From NCBI GenBank assembly GCA_045660545.1, contig JAZREA010000006.1, forward strand, positions 1-64,000: a stretch of 64,000 nt of DNA, read 5' to 3'. Below, in pieces: positions 7,800 through 16,811 of the stretch; within the stretch, counting starts at the first letter, position 1, and every line of letters begins with the position of its first letter. The DNA is from JAZREA01 sp045660545 (lineage in GTDB: Bacteria; Bacillota; Clostridia; Monoglobales; Firm-18). Below the pieces are notes generated by a model. That model saw only the letters and a list, made by a program, of their open reading frames with translations, did not search any database and was not told the DNA's origin. A program made the position numbers and the translations under genes.

Positions 7800-8876
7800 T
7801 CATTTTGAAAAAGTTGGAAATTCCAAGCTTCCTCCCGAATATTTAAGACCTATTTCCCCTGCACTTTCAATGCAGTTTTCCCCGTCTTTGCGGGCTCTTT
7901 TTTTGCGCCCGGGAATTTCCTTTACAAGAAACGGTATTCCAAACAAAAGCATCGCTTTTAAAAGGTCGGTTTTGGTAATACCTTTTCTTTTATATTCTGC
8001 CAGTATTTCAAACATCGCATAATCCAAGGCCGCTTTTTTAATCGACTTCGTTTTACGGTTAACCGATTTTATCCATCTGTAAAAATCGCAGAATTTAGTT
8101 ATGTCTTTGTTTTCTCTAAAATAAATACCTTTTATATAAAACTCTTCCTGCTCGCTATCCATAGTTTCAAGAAGTGCTTTATAATACTTCCTTTGAATTT
8201 TGGCAACCTCTTTATGTTGTTTTTCCAAGGTTGTTTCTGTAATTTGTTTGTCATGAAGCCTGTATATCATAAGATATTCAGGAATAATTTCAACCTTATA
8301 ACCTGCCATTATAAACCTGGTCCACAGCTCCATATCTTCTGTGCAAGTGAAATTTTTATCATATCCCAGGCTTCTGATCGCGTCAGCTTTGGCAATAATT
8401 CCGGGATGCAAAATCGGGTTCGTAACTAAAAGCAACGCCTTTACAGACTCTGTGTCGTTTTTGCCGCCGCATCCTCCCGAGGAAATTACACCGTTTTTCA
8501 AAGTCATAAATCTGCAAGAAGACAAAGAAACATGAGGGTTTTGCTCCATAAATCGTAATTGTCTTTCAAGCCTTTTGGGGAGGCATATATCGTCCGCATC
8601 CATCCTTGCAATATATTTTCCTTTTGCGTATGATATGGCTTTGTTAAGAGAAGACGGAAGCCTCAAATTCACTTCGTTTGTATGTACTTTTACACGGCTG
8701 TCCAGCTCGGCATATCTGTTTAAGATTTCGGCTGTGCTGTCAGTAGAACAATCGTTTATCACTATAAGCTCAAACTCTTTAAAAGTTTGATTTAAAACGC
8801 TTTCAATCGCTTCGGATAAATAATCTTCGCCGTTGTATACGCTCATTATTAAAGATATTTCAGGTGCTCTATCCAT
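7800..8876 (-). CDS. Family 2 glycosyltransferase
   Basis: 358 residues with a clear GT-A N-terminal domain: LIMSVYNGEDYLSEAI, VINDCSTDST, and the metal-binding DADD (RMDADDICLP). There is no membrane segment, so it acts at the cytoplasmic face, extending the lipid-linked repeat unit with a sugar from a nucleotide donor. It is the third of three consecutive GT2 genes; its start overlaps the preceding gene's stop by one base (TAATG). Sugar specificity cannot be deduced. Confidence 0.85.
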   Translation of the reverse strand: MDRAPEISLIMSVYNGEDYLSEAIESVLNQTFKEFELIVINDCSTDSTAEILNRYAELDSRVKVHTNEVNLRLPSSLNKAISYAKGKYIARMDADDICLPKRLERQLRFMEQNPHVSLSSCRFMTLKNGVISSGGCGGKNDTESVKALLLVTNPILHPGIIAKADAIRSLGYDKNFTCTEDMELWTRFIMAGYKVEIIPEYLMIYRLHDKQITETTLEKQHKEVAKIQRKYYKALLETMDSEQEEFYIKGIYFRENKDITKFCDFYRWIKSVNRKTKSIKKAALDYAMFEILAEYKRKGITKTDLLKAMLLFGIPFLVKEIPGRKKRARKDGENCIESAGEIGLKYSGGSLEFPTFSK

Positions 8877-9898
8877 TATTTATCACCCTTTCTCAAATTC
8901 TTTAACTGCTTGCAAAAATACAGAAAATAAAACGCAAGTCTGATTTTTTGCTTTTTCATCAAATATATTGCTATACGGCTTTTAAAAGTAAGACTTTCAA
9001 AATATGCTTTTTTGATTTCTTCTTTATGTAAAGAGCCCAATATAAGCTCCTTTAAATTACTTAGTGAGTTAAAATGATTTCCCTCTGCCGCTGCTGCCAA
9101 AATAGCAAAACACATAAAACAAGAGTAACGGGAAATTTGTTCATCAAAGTCATTCGGCTTTTTTATCTTCAAGCCCCGAAGACCTAAAATCACATCCGCA
9201 ATCTGTGTAACCTGATGAGTTTTAAAATCTGTTGAAATAGAATCATTTCTTATCGTGTAAAGGTATATGGCCTTTTTGCTCATATAAACCTTTTCTGCTT
9301 CCAAAAAGCACGGAACAATACAGCTTAGATCCTCGCCCAATGATATGGCGGGGTTAACATTAAGCTGGTGCTTTTGCGCAAGTTCACGCTTTATCGCCTT
9401 GCCCCACAAGAAGTAGAACATGTGGTTCATATTTTTATCCGACAAAAGCTTTGGGAAAATATAATTTTCGATTTTAGCCTTGTCATATAATCCTTCCTCT
9501 GCAAGGTCCTCTACAAGATCGCCGATTTGACCGTCTACGTTGCATTTGTAAGAAAAAGAAACAATATCTACATTGGTTTCACTAATTATTTTATACGCAC
9601 TTTCCAAAGCATCGGGCAAAATCGAATCATCGCCGTCAAGATTGAATACATAGTCTGCGGTTGCCATTTTAATCCCGGCCTGTCTTGCGCTGACGAGTCC
9701 TCCGTTTTCTTTATGTATCACTTTTATCCTTGCGTCCTTTTTTGCATATTCATCGCAAATAGCGCCGCAGTTATCGGGAGAACCATCGTCAACCAATATA
9801 AGCTCAAAATCGGTAAATGACTGTTCAAGAACACTGTCTATACATCTTCTTATGTATTTTTCAATATTGTATATCGGAACAATTACCGAAAAAAGCAT
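8876..9898 (-). CDS. Family 2 glycosyltransferase
   Basis: 340 residues. The GT-A domain begins FSVIVPIYNIEKYIRRCIDS and has LVDDGSPDNCG and the nucleotide/metal site LDGDD (NLDGDDSI). The C-terminal third is helical and basic. It belongs to the EpsJ/WfgS-like clade of capsule transferases by overall look and would add one sugar to the undecaprenyl-linked oligosaccharide. It sits 11 bp after the previous GT2 gene in the operon. The acceptor and donor are unknown. Confidence 0.85.
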   Translation of the reverse strand: MLFSVIVPIYNIEKYIRRCIDSVLEQSFTDFELILVDDGSPDNCGAICDEYAKKDARIKVIHKENGGLVSARQAGIKMATADYVFNLDGDDSILPDALESAYKIISETNVDIVSFSYKCNVDGQIGDLVEDLAEEGLYDKAKIENYIFPKLLSDKNMNHMFYFLWGKAIKRELAQKHQLNVNPAISLGEDLSCIVPCFLEAEKVYMSKKAIYLYTIRNDSISTDFKTHQVTQIADVILGLRGLKIKKPNDFDEQISRYSCFMCFAILAAAAEGNHFNSLSNLKELILGSLHKEEIKKAYFESLTFKSRIAIYLMKKQKIRLAFYFLYFCKQLKNLRKGDK

Positions 9899-9909
9899 AT
9901 TAAAAACTC

Positions 9910-10965
9910 CTATCTGTCTCTTATCAGCACCATTAATTTTTGCAGCAAAAACAGTTTATACTTCATTGTAAACGCAAACGCCGCCTGCTTTTTGGGCAGC
10001 CTATACCACGGGTATGATTTTAACACACCTTGTATTTTTTCGTGTGTGCAGATTTCTTTCAGCCTTTTTCTCAGGTCAGAAAATTTTATTCTCTTAACCT
10101 TTGCGTTAACAATCTCCTGCGAACACAAAACTCTTCCAAAGCCCTGGGTTAATCTGTCTAAATAAATTTTATACTCTTCCTTTTTCACGGTATCTGCAAT
10201 TCGTTTTTCAAGCTCGTCTAAAAACACAATGCTTTTTTCAAAGCGTTCTTTTTTGTATGATTTTGAAAGAGAGTCTTCATTACGGCAGTAACAATAGTAT
10301 GCGCCCGGGACTCCGACTGCCCTCTTTGCACATTTTATATAGTCCACCATAAACAGCGTGTCTTCGGACAGTATTTTTCTTTCCGACAAAAACTCGATTT
10401 CCCTTTCGCAAATTACAGAGGTTTTAAATATATTCTTACACACACTGACACCGTAGCGGCTATCATCAGGCTCGCTCGGAAGAGCGCCCACAACACCCAA
10501 AAGGAGTTTTTTCATATCCTCGTCCGAAAAGCACGTGTCTTGTTCAAAATATGTCTTTTTAACATCTTCTCCCGACTCGGAGAACATATTCCCTCCGACA
10601 AAGCAAATCCCCGACAAAGCAAGGTCTGCGTCGTATTTTACCGCTTTGGTGTATAAGTCTTCATACATCGTCGGCTGTATATAATCATCAGAATCAACAA
10701 AGCCAACATACTCCCCTGCTGCCGACTCGATGCCGGAATTTCTCGCAAACCCAAGGCCTCCGTTTTGTTTATGAATTACTGTAATCCTTGTGTCTCTTTT
10801 TGCATATTCGTCGCAAAGCTTTGCGCACTCTTCCTTCGAGCCGTCGTCGACGATAATAATTTCTATATCTTTTAACGTCTGGTTTATAATCGAGTCTAAG
10901 CATCTTTTAAGATATTTTTCTGTATTATACACCGGAACAATAATACTTACCTTAGGCTTTGTCAA
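9910..10965 (-). CDS. Family 2 glycosyltransferase
   Basis: 351 residues with VSIIVPVYNTEKYLKRCLDS, IVDDGSKEECAKLCDEY and the DXD-type motif VDSDDYIQP near residue 97. It is related to the next gene (same EYAKRDTRITVIHKQNGGL segment), so the two probably arose by duplication. It is cytoplasmic and adds a sugar in repeat-unit assembly. It starts 7 bp after the GT4 gene. Specificity cannot be assigned. Confidence 0.85.
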   Translation of the reverse strand: MTKPKVSIIVPVYNTEKYLKRCLDSIINQTLKDIEIIIVDDGSKEECAKLCDEYAKRDTRITVIHKQNGGLGFARNSGIESAAGEYVGFVDSDDYIQPTMYEDLYTKAVKYDADLALSGICFVGGNMFSESGEDVKKTYFEQDTCFSDEDMKKLLLGVVGALPSEPDDSRYGVSVCKNIFKTSVICEREIEFLSERKILSEDTLFMVDYIKCAKRAVGVPGAYYCYCRNEDSLSKSYKKERFEKSIVFLDELEKRIADTVKKEEYKIYLDRLTQGFGRVLCSQEIVNAKVKRIKFSDLRKRLKEICTHEKIQGVLKSYPWYRLPKKQAAFAFTMKYKLFLLQKLMVLIRDR

Positions 10966-10972
10966 TCCTTTT

Positions 10973-12184
10973 TCACCTCTTGTCTATAAGGTCATTATAT
11001 TTACCAACAAGAATCTTGCAATATTCCGTAACACCTATTATGGTATCACTTATAGTCTCGCAATTTGCTTTAAGTTTTTTGTAGTATTCCTCATCATCAA
11101 GGCATTTTTTCAGCGCCGAGGCTACTGGTTCGGGCGTCGGGTTTTGGACAAGGACACCGGTCTTTCCGTCATCTACAAGCTCTGCCATTCCTCCGCTGTT
11201 CATTGTAACAACCACAACTCCCATAGAATGAGCTTCAAGTATGGACAACGGACAGTTCTCGTAGCACACTGACGGGGCGATAAGAACTTTCGCATTTGCC
11301 ATTAAGTCAGTAAGCTCATCTCCCGTAAGAAATCCTTTTAATGTAACGTTAGGAATGTCGTTTAAGACCTCGCCGTCAGGACCGTTTCCTGCAACAACGA
11401 AATTATATTCCGGCAAAAGCTTTGCCGTGTCTGCCAAAAGGTCAACACCTTTTTCCTTTGAAAGTCTGCCCACGAAAACGATGTAAGGATTTTTTGAAAC
11501 TTCCTTTTTTGACACGCTCTTTTTTTCAATAAAATTATGTATTGTAAATGTCTTTCCGGAATAAATATCAGAATTACTCAAAAGCTTGTTTTCCAAAAAA
11601 TTACTTGGACATACATACAAATCTACCTTTTTGTACGTTTGCAAAAACGAGTAAAATTTCGCCTCAATTACGCCCAAAAGGCTTTTAACTTTGGAATTAT
11701 GAATGCAACTGTACCGAAAGCAATTCCACTTAGAACCCTTTATGCATCTGTCGCAGGGCTTTGTCTCGCTAAAACTGTACAAAAGATGATTCGGGCAAAT
11801 CATCTGATAGTCGTGAACAGTCTGTACAAGAGGGATATTCCTTTTCTTAACAGCATAAATAATCGACGGTGTAAGCTGGAAATTAATGTTATTCATATGA
11901 ACAACGTCGGGTTTAAAGTCATCTAACACCTTTAAAATTTTGTTATATGATTCTCCTGAATATATTATTTTAAACGGATAAAGAAATCTAGACAGACCTT
12001 TTGAGTGGAAGTCCATATTGGTCGTATATAAACCGAGAGAATTTCCAACCGTATTTTTTTCATCATACATGCCGAAGTATTCAACTTCGTGTCCAAGCCT
12101 TGTAAGTTCTTCGCCAAGCTTTAACATATAGCTTTCCGAACCGCCTCTTGGATAAAGGAACTTGTTTACCATTAATATCTTCAT
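10973..12184 (-). CDS. Family 4 glycosyltransferase
   Basis: 403 residues from the ATG at 12184, which overlaps the polymerase stop as ATGA and has AAGGGGA 8 bases upstream; a longer frame upstream lacks a ribosome site. GT-B fold: N-terminal NKFLYPRGGSESYMLKL (glycine-rich acceptor loop), C-terminal IVFVGRLSKEKGVDLL and the E-x7-E motif in VCYENCPLSILEAHSMG. These retaining enzymes use UDP- or GDP-sugars. A Cys cluster (CPNHLLYSFSETKPCDRCI and nearby) is common in this subgroup. It acts in repeat-unit synthesis. Confidence 0.85.
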   Translation of the reverse strand: MKILMVNKFLYPRGGSESYMLKLGEELTRLGHEVEYFGMYDEKNTVGNSLGLYTTNMDFHSKGLSRFLYPFKIIYSGESYNKILKVLDDFKPDVVHMNNINFQLTPSIIYAVKKRNIPLVQTVHDYQMICPNHLLYSFSETKPCDRCIKGSKWNCFRYSCIHNSKVKSLLGVIEAKFYSFLQTYKKVDLYVCPSNFLENKLLSNSDIYSGKTFTIHNFIEKKSVSKKEVSKNPYIVFVGRLSKEKGVDLLADTAKLLPEYNFVVAGNGPDGEVLNDIPNVTLKGFLTGDELTDLMANAKVLIAPSVCYENCPLSILEAHSMGVVVVTMNSGGMAELVDDGKTGVLVQNPTPEPVASALKKCLDDEEYYKKLKANCETISDTIIGVTEYCKILVGKYNDLIDKR

Positions 12185-13485
12185 AATATTGATTCCCCTT
12201 CTCTTTCTCTGTTGGCTTCGGAAATACAACCAAACATCTTGTTTTCGGTATATCTCACCTTTTCGTCAAATCCGTGCCCAATCATTATAATGGCAAGAAC
12301 AGTTGTAAGAAGAGGATAGTTTATGGTGTTATCCGTTGATGAAACAATAACAAGATATACGCTTAGCGCAAAGGTTATAATTGCACTGTCAGTCTTGCCT
12401 TTCGCCCCAAAATAGCACACCCTGACCAAAGTCATGGAAGTAAGCCATAAGATATACCCCCAAAAGCCAAGGTCTATAAAATACTGCAAAAAGTCGTTAT
12501 GAACAGAGGAAACGCCGACGTTCATATTCGTACTTAACTGATATGTCAAAAATCCGATTCCGTTGCCCAAAAAGCCCGGATTAAATTCATAAAACTTATC
12601 TACGGCGTTGTATATAACAACACGTCCGCTTGTATCAATCCCCGCTTTTTCAAGCAACGAAAAAACATCAAGCTTTATAATCGCGATATATCCTATTAAA
12701 AGCAACACCAATATAACAGAAAAAATCACAGTAAGGCGTATCGCTGTGTCCTTTTTGAATTTTGCTATAAACTTTAAAATCCATCCAAACATCAAAGAGA
12801 TTACAATAGCAATAATACCTATTCTCTTAAACGCCGTTAAAAAGCAAAAGGACGTAAGAGCAAACAAGATGAAAAACACAATGTTTTTCTTTGGTTTTAA
12901 CATCATATATATAAGATACGCTCCAAGACAAAAGGCCAGCTCGTGAATTTCCGCCTGGACAATAATGTCTCCTGTCTCTCCGGCAAAAGTTATAATCAAA
13001 GTTATAAATTCCGAAAAGAAACTTCCTATTCCGTTTTGCACTATGATTGTAAAAATCATAAGCATATTGGAAACAAGAATCGCAACAAGGTTATACCATA
13101 TACCTTTTTCGCCAAAGACGTACAAAAACGCAACCGCCGCAAGCGTAAAAGAGAGCATGTTATTATACACAAAAGCTCCGGAAAGTCCTCTTGCGATAAC
13201 CTCTGTGTCAACCTGTCCCATAAACCATATAAAAAGCGACACCAAAATTGTTACAAACAAAGGTATGCAATATACCAACGTCGATTTTATCGAAGACGCA
13301 CCTCTTGCGATATTCGGCTTATACAAGAAAGCCATAAAAGCCAAAACAAACAAAACAAGGGCAAAGGCATGACGATATGTAACAAACACACCAAGTTGAA
13401 TTACTTCTGTAAGAAAGTAGTACATAAGTACTGCCACAGCCATAAAGCAAACTTTACAGATGGTTTGTACAAACTTGTTTTCCAT
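12181..13485 (-). CDS. O-antigen polymerase/ligase-like membrane protein (Wzy type)
   Basis: 434 residues with about 11-12 hydrophobic segments and one larger extracellular loop (about 280-340, containing GIGFLTYQLSTNMNVGVSSVHNDFLQYFIDLGFWG). The motif SVHNDFLQ with its conserved His is typical of the Wzy/WaaL O-antigen ligase family. Given Wzx and Wzz-like genes in the same operon and no other polymerase, this is the likely repeat-unit polymerase acting on the outer face of the membrane. Wzy and WaaL-type ligases are hard to tell apart by sequence. Confidence 0.8.
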   Translation of the reverse strand: MENKFVQTICKVCFMAVAVLMYYFLTEVIQLGVFVTYRHAFALVLFVLAFMAFLYKPNIARGASSIKSTLVYCIPLFVTILVSLFIWFMGQVDTEVIARGLSGAFVYNNMLSFTLAAVAFLYVFGEKGIWYNLVAILVSNMLMIFTIIVQNGIGSFFSEFITLIITFAGETGDIIVQAEIHELAFCLGAYLIYMMLKPKKNIVFFILFALTSFCFLTAFKRIGIIAIVISLMFGWILKFIAKFKKDTAIRLTVIFSVILVLLLIGYIAIIKLDVFSLLEKAGIDTSGRVVIYNAVDKFYEFNPGFLGNGIGFLTYQLSTNMNVGVSSVHNDFLQYFIDLGFWGYILWLTSMTLVRVCYFGAKGKTDSAIITFALSVYLVIVSSTDNTINYPLLTTVLAIIMIGHGFDEKVRYTENKMFGCISEANREREGESIL

Positions 13486-13508
13486 GCCTCCTTGCCCCCT
13501 TTCGTATT

Positions 13509-15401
13509 TTATTCTGTTATTGCGCCCTTTTTGTTGGGCTCGGATGTAAAGGTCTTTTTGCCTCTTATTGCTTCTGAAAGCAACTTCCTTGCTGTTTGGT
13601 TTTCCTTAAACGTTTCTGCAATTCCGATTTTATATTCTATCTTAATATCTCTGTAATCTTCACGTTCGTCAAGCCTTAGTCCAAACAACCTCATTATATC
13701 TTCAACAGTGATGTAATCCACGTCATTAGCTAAAACGACGAAGCTTCCGTTACCGTTGTAGATAAACTCTGCGCTTGTCTTACCGAAAGAATCTTTAATG
13801 TATTGTGTAAACATTTTGATTATATCGTCGCCCACCTGACGAGAGTATTCGGCGTTGATAGACATAAGATTTGATATATCAACCATACAGTATACGGTAC
13901 CGTCATCTAAAAGCTTTTTGTCCATAGACTTTAAGTATTTATCAAAATATGCGCGGTTATTAAGCTCTGTAAGATGGTCTGTATAGAAAATATAATTTAT
14001 AATATCGCCAAGTCTTCCCAACACAACCGCACTTCCGCAGCAAAGTATTATCAGGAAGAAAAACGCTATCAATGTGTAAAGATTTACATTAACGCTCGGC
14101 TTTACAGATGCCGAAGACAAAACTGAAATATAACTTGCACCGAGATACTCATTATATTCGTCGTTTGTTTTCATTGTTGTGTTATAAAGAAGTGTCAGGT
14201 CAGAAACAAGCGCTGTAATTTCGGCGTCAATTTCTTCTTTTAGCTGGTCATAATTCTCGTTATGAAGTTGGGTACAAGTTTGTCCCGATGACAGACATTC
14301 GTTATTTCCGCACGCTCCTGTACATTTCTGGAATGTATCAATAACATACTGGCAATACGCCGTATCAATAACCGAATGTTCTTTCTTTTCGTTGTGGTCT
14401 CTCCAGCTGTATATAAGCTCGTCGTATGTTACTGTCTGGTCTCCCGCAGAAATAGGGTTTCCCGAGCCGTCAACCAAATTACGCTCATGAACGTTGTCAA
14501 GTATGTACTCGTAAGTAATGTTTGTGTTACCCGACTCTCTCATTTTTTCCACATACGCGTCAATAACCGCAACAGTATCTTCTACAATGCTCTCTTCTTT
14601 TGTGTTTAAAATGTTATTGTTATCAATTCTTGTGGTATAGTCAGAAATCAATACCGTTTTGTTCTTGGTTATCTGATTTTTGTATATCTTAGAAAAAAGT
14701 GCTGAAAGTTTAACATGCCTTAAATAGTTGAATTCATCAGCCAGATCGCTAAAAGAGACCCCTGTCTTTGTCGAGCGGTAATAAGGGTTCTGGTCCATTC
14801 GCTGATACAAAGTTGTTAATGTTTCATCAACACCTGTATCAATCATTTCAACAATTTCAATATAATCATAATTTTCGTTTTCAATATTGTCTATAACATT
14901 TTTTGCAGGAGCTACATTAACATATTTCTGGCTGTATTCCGCAAAATATACATCCAACGTTTCGTCAAGGATTGTTCTTGCGAACTGGTCTCCTTCGCTG
15001 TTTGTGGCGGTGAAGGAAACGATATATGTACTTGGCTCATAAACATATTCTTCGCCCTCTTCGAGCTTTGCCTCTTTTTGGGCAACCTTATCCTCATCAG
15101 GAATCGGTGTTATTGACAATCTTGATATAAGGCTGTCAACCGAATAAACTCCCGTAAGCCCCATTTTGTCAACAACCTTCGACATTACCGCCGACGATTT
15201 AATTTCGTTAACATCAAGTTTGGAGCCCGTAGGTGTAAGCCCTTGCTCTGCCGCAGGATCATTGTAGTGGATAACCTCCGACGCAACATAAGTATTTGAG
15301 TTTTTGAGTTTAAAGTTTATTGCATATGTTGCTAAAACACAAAAAATCACAATGATTGGCAAAAGCTTTTTTAAGTATCTCATAATCTGAAAATTCTTCA
15401 T
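13509..15401 (-). CDS. Wzz-like polysaccharide co-polymerase fused to a degenerate GGDEF domain
   Basis: 630 residues in three parts. Residues 12-30 form a transmembrane helix. Residues 31-440 are a large, helix-rich extracytoplasmic region starting with a Wzz-like beta segment (NTYVASEVIHYND). It includes a small Cys cluster (Cys350, 360, 364, 369, 376). Residues 441-462 are the second membrane helix, and 472-630 are a cytoplasmic GGDEF domain. The latter starts with the family hallmark DHLTELNNRAYF (475-486), but GGDEF is replaced by GNGSF (550-554) and no RxxD I-site is seen just upstream. So it is unlikely to make c-di-GMP; a regulatory or nucleotide-sensing role on chain length is an inference. 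No BY-kinase gene is present in the operon. Confidence 0.8.
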   Translation of the reverse strand: MKNFQIMRYLKKLLPIIVIFCVLATYAINFKLKNSNTYVASEVIHYNDPAAEQGLTPTGSKLDVNEIKSSAVMSKVVDKMGLTGVYSVDSLISRLSITPIPDEDKVAQKEAKLEEGEEYVYEPSTYIVSFTATNSEGDQFARTILDETLDVYFAEYSQKYVNVAPAKNVIDNIENENYDYIEIVEMIDTGVDETLTTLYQRMDQNPYYRSTKTGVSFSDLADEFNYLRHVKLSALFSKIYKNQITKNKTVLISDYTTRIDNNNILNTKEESIVEDTVAVIDAYVEKMRESGNTNITYEYILDNVHERNLVDGSGNPISAGDQTVTYDELIYSWRDHNEKKEHSVIDTAYCQYVIDTFQKCTGACGNNECLSSGQTCTQLHNENYDQLKEEIDAEITALVSDLTLLYNTTMKTNDEYNEYLGASYISVLSSASVKPSVNVNLYTLIAFFFLIILCCGSAVVLGRLGDIINYIFYTDHLTELNNRAYFDKYLKSMDKKLLDDGTVYCMVDISNLMSINAEYSRQVGDDIIKMFTQYIKDSFGKTSAEFIYNGNGSFVVLANDVDYITVEDIMRLFGLRLDEREDYRDIKIEYKIGIAETFKENQTARKLLSEAIRGKKTFTSEPNKKGAITE

Positions 15402-15429
15402 TTTTTACCCTCCTGTATTATTTTTGTGT

Positions 15430-16788
15430 TTATGCTTTCGGAAACTTTTTTGAAGCAGTATAAAGCAACGCTGCAACATAAGCTAAAACTGCGAACATAA
15501 CAATCGTCTTTAACTCGCCGAATAACGAACTACCGGAAATACCGACTGCAATACACTGGTTCATTGTGTAATTAGAATACTCTCTTCCTGCATTTACCGC
15601 CTCAACCGTGAAATCATCTATACTCTTATCTATCGAGGCGATTAGTGCATCTGCCTCGGCGTTTGCATAAGTATTGCCCGATGCAGCTTGCATTTTACCT
15701 ATAACAAGGTTGTTATCCATAATTTCCTTTTCGTTTGTAGCAACATTGTCGCTGAATGTTGTTGCCATAACAGAAAGCTCGTCTATACCCACTTTGGTTC
15801 TGCCCATATAATATTTACCGCTTTGGTCCCATGTGGGGACAAGCACTACTCTTGTCATTTCTTCAGAATACATATCAATCGCCTGATTGCACAGATTGAA
15901 CGAAACGCTGTTTTTCTGCCTGTCAAAACCGGTGTTTGTGTTCTGGTATGAAAGCCTGTCTATATAGCTGTCTTTGTTCCTTACAACGCTGTGCTGCAAA
16001 ACCAAGGACCTGAGGTTTTGTTCAATTTGTGTTTCCTTAAACTGATGAACCTTTCCGGCTATCGAATTGAATGTTGTATTATTATTTGTTACAAAGCTTG
16101 GGCCTTTTTCCGCCATTCCGTATAGATAGTTTAATATAGCGGTGGTCTCTTTATTGAAGTAAGTTACAATGTCCATATATTCCATAGTGGAATAGTCCGG
16201 CTTGTCCTCTTTGCTTGTCAGGCTGAAATTATCCGTGTACTTTTCAATGTAGTATTCTTTATATGCGCTTGTTATAAGGGCGATAACGTTCTCTGCGTCT
16301 AAATGGTCGGTGTGCTTTGACGCATGATACTCTACCACAAATTCTGTGGAAATATGATAATTGGACTTATCGTTAACGTCACCCTGAACGTAGGGATAAA
16401 CACACAGGCAATTTTTCAGCTGTTTTACCGTTACGTTTTCAAAGGCACCCATTTCGATAGCCTTTTGCACAACCTCGTCACATATTATTTCCGCCATGTT
16501 GTATCTTGTTCCGTTGGAGTTCTGAGCCTGTGACGCCTCAGAGTAATTCAGCGACACAACCGCTGTAACAGAGTGTTTCGCCTTCATATGATTAAAAACG
16601 CCAAATATTCCTGAAATAACAATAACAAAAATTAAAATCCAGGCGTTTAAAAACTGCATATTCTTAAATATCTTGACAAACTCACTTCGTGTAACATTTT
16701 TCGAGCGGGAATACATTTTCAAAACAGCTATAATCAGCAGTATAAACACCACCGCAAGCGGTAGCTTTTGCAAAATTGAGGATAACAT
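15430..16788 (-). CDS. Wzz-like chain-length determinant, second member of a pair
   Basis: 452 residues. Two hydrophobic segments lie near the N-terminus (about 8-24 and 48-66) and one at the C-terminus (about 428-446). A long extracytoplasmic region begins with a Wzz-like strand (HSVTAVVSLNYSEASQAQN). It resembles the next gene in domain plan but ends with a short basic tail instead of a GGDEF domain. The two are 28 bp apart and probably form a hetero-oligomer controlling polymer length and export. Family assignment rests on topology and context more than on strong motifs. Confidence 0.65.
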   Translation of the reverse strand: MLSSILQKLPLAVVFILLIIAVLKMYSRSKNVTRSEFVKIFKNMQFLNAWILIFVIVISGIFGVFNHMKAKHSVTAVVSLNYSEASQAQNSNGTRYNMAEIICDEVVQKAIEMGAFENVTVKQLKNCLCVYPYVQGDVNDKSNYHISTEFVVEYHASKHTDHLDAENVIALITSAYKEYYIEKYTDNFSLTSKEDKPDYSTMEYMDIVTYFNKETTAILNYLYGMAEKGPSFVTNNNTTFNSIAGKVHQFKETQIEQNLRSLVLQHSVVRNKDSYIDRLSYQNTNTGFDRQKNSVSFNLCNQAIDMYSEEMTRVVLVPTWDQSGKYYMGRTKVGIDELSVMATTFSDNVATNEKEIMDNNLVIGKMQAASGNTYANAEADALIASIDKSIDDFTVEAVNAGREYSNYTMNQCIAVGISGSSLFGELKTIVMFAVLAYVAALLYTASKKFPKA

Positions 16789-16811
16789 CTAAAACACACC
16801 CCTTTCCATCA

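Noticed and set aside
12943..13656. 237-codon open frame on the + strand
   Set aside because: It lies antisense to the Wzy and Wzz-GGDEF genes, is rich in Lys/Asn/His without any motif, and has no ribosome site; a shadow of the A-rich opposite strand.
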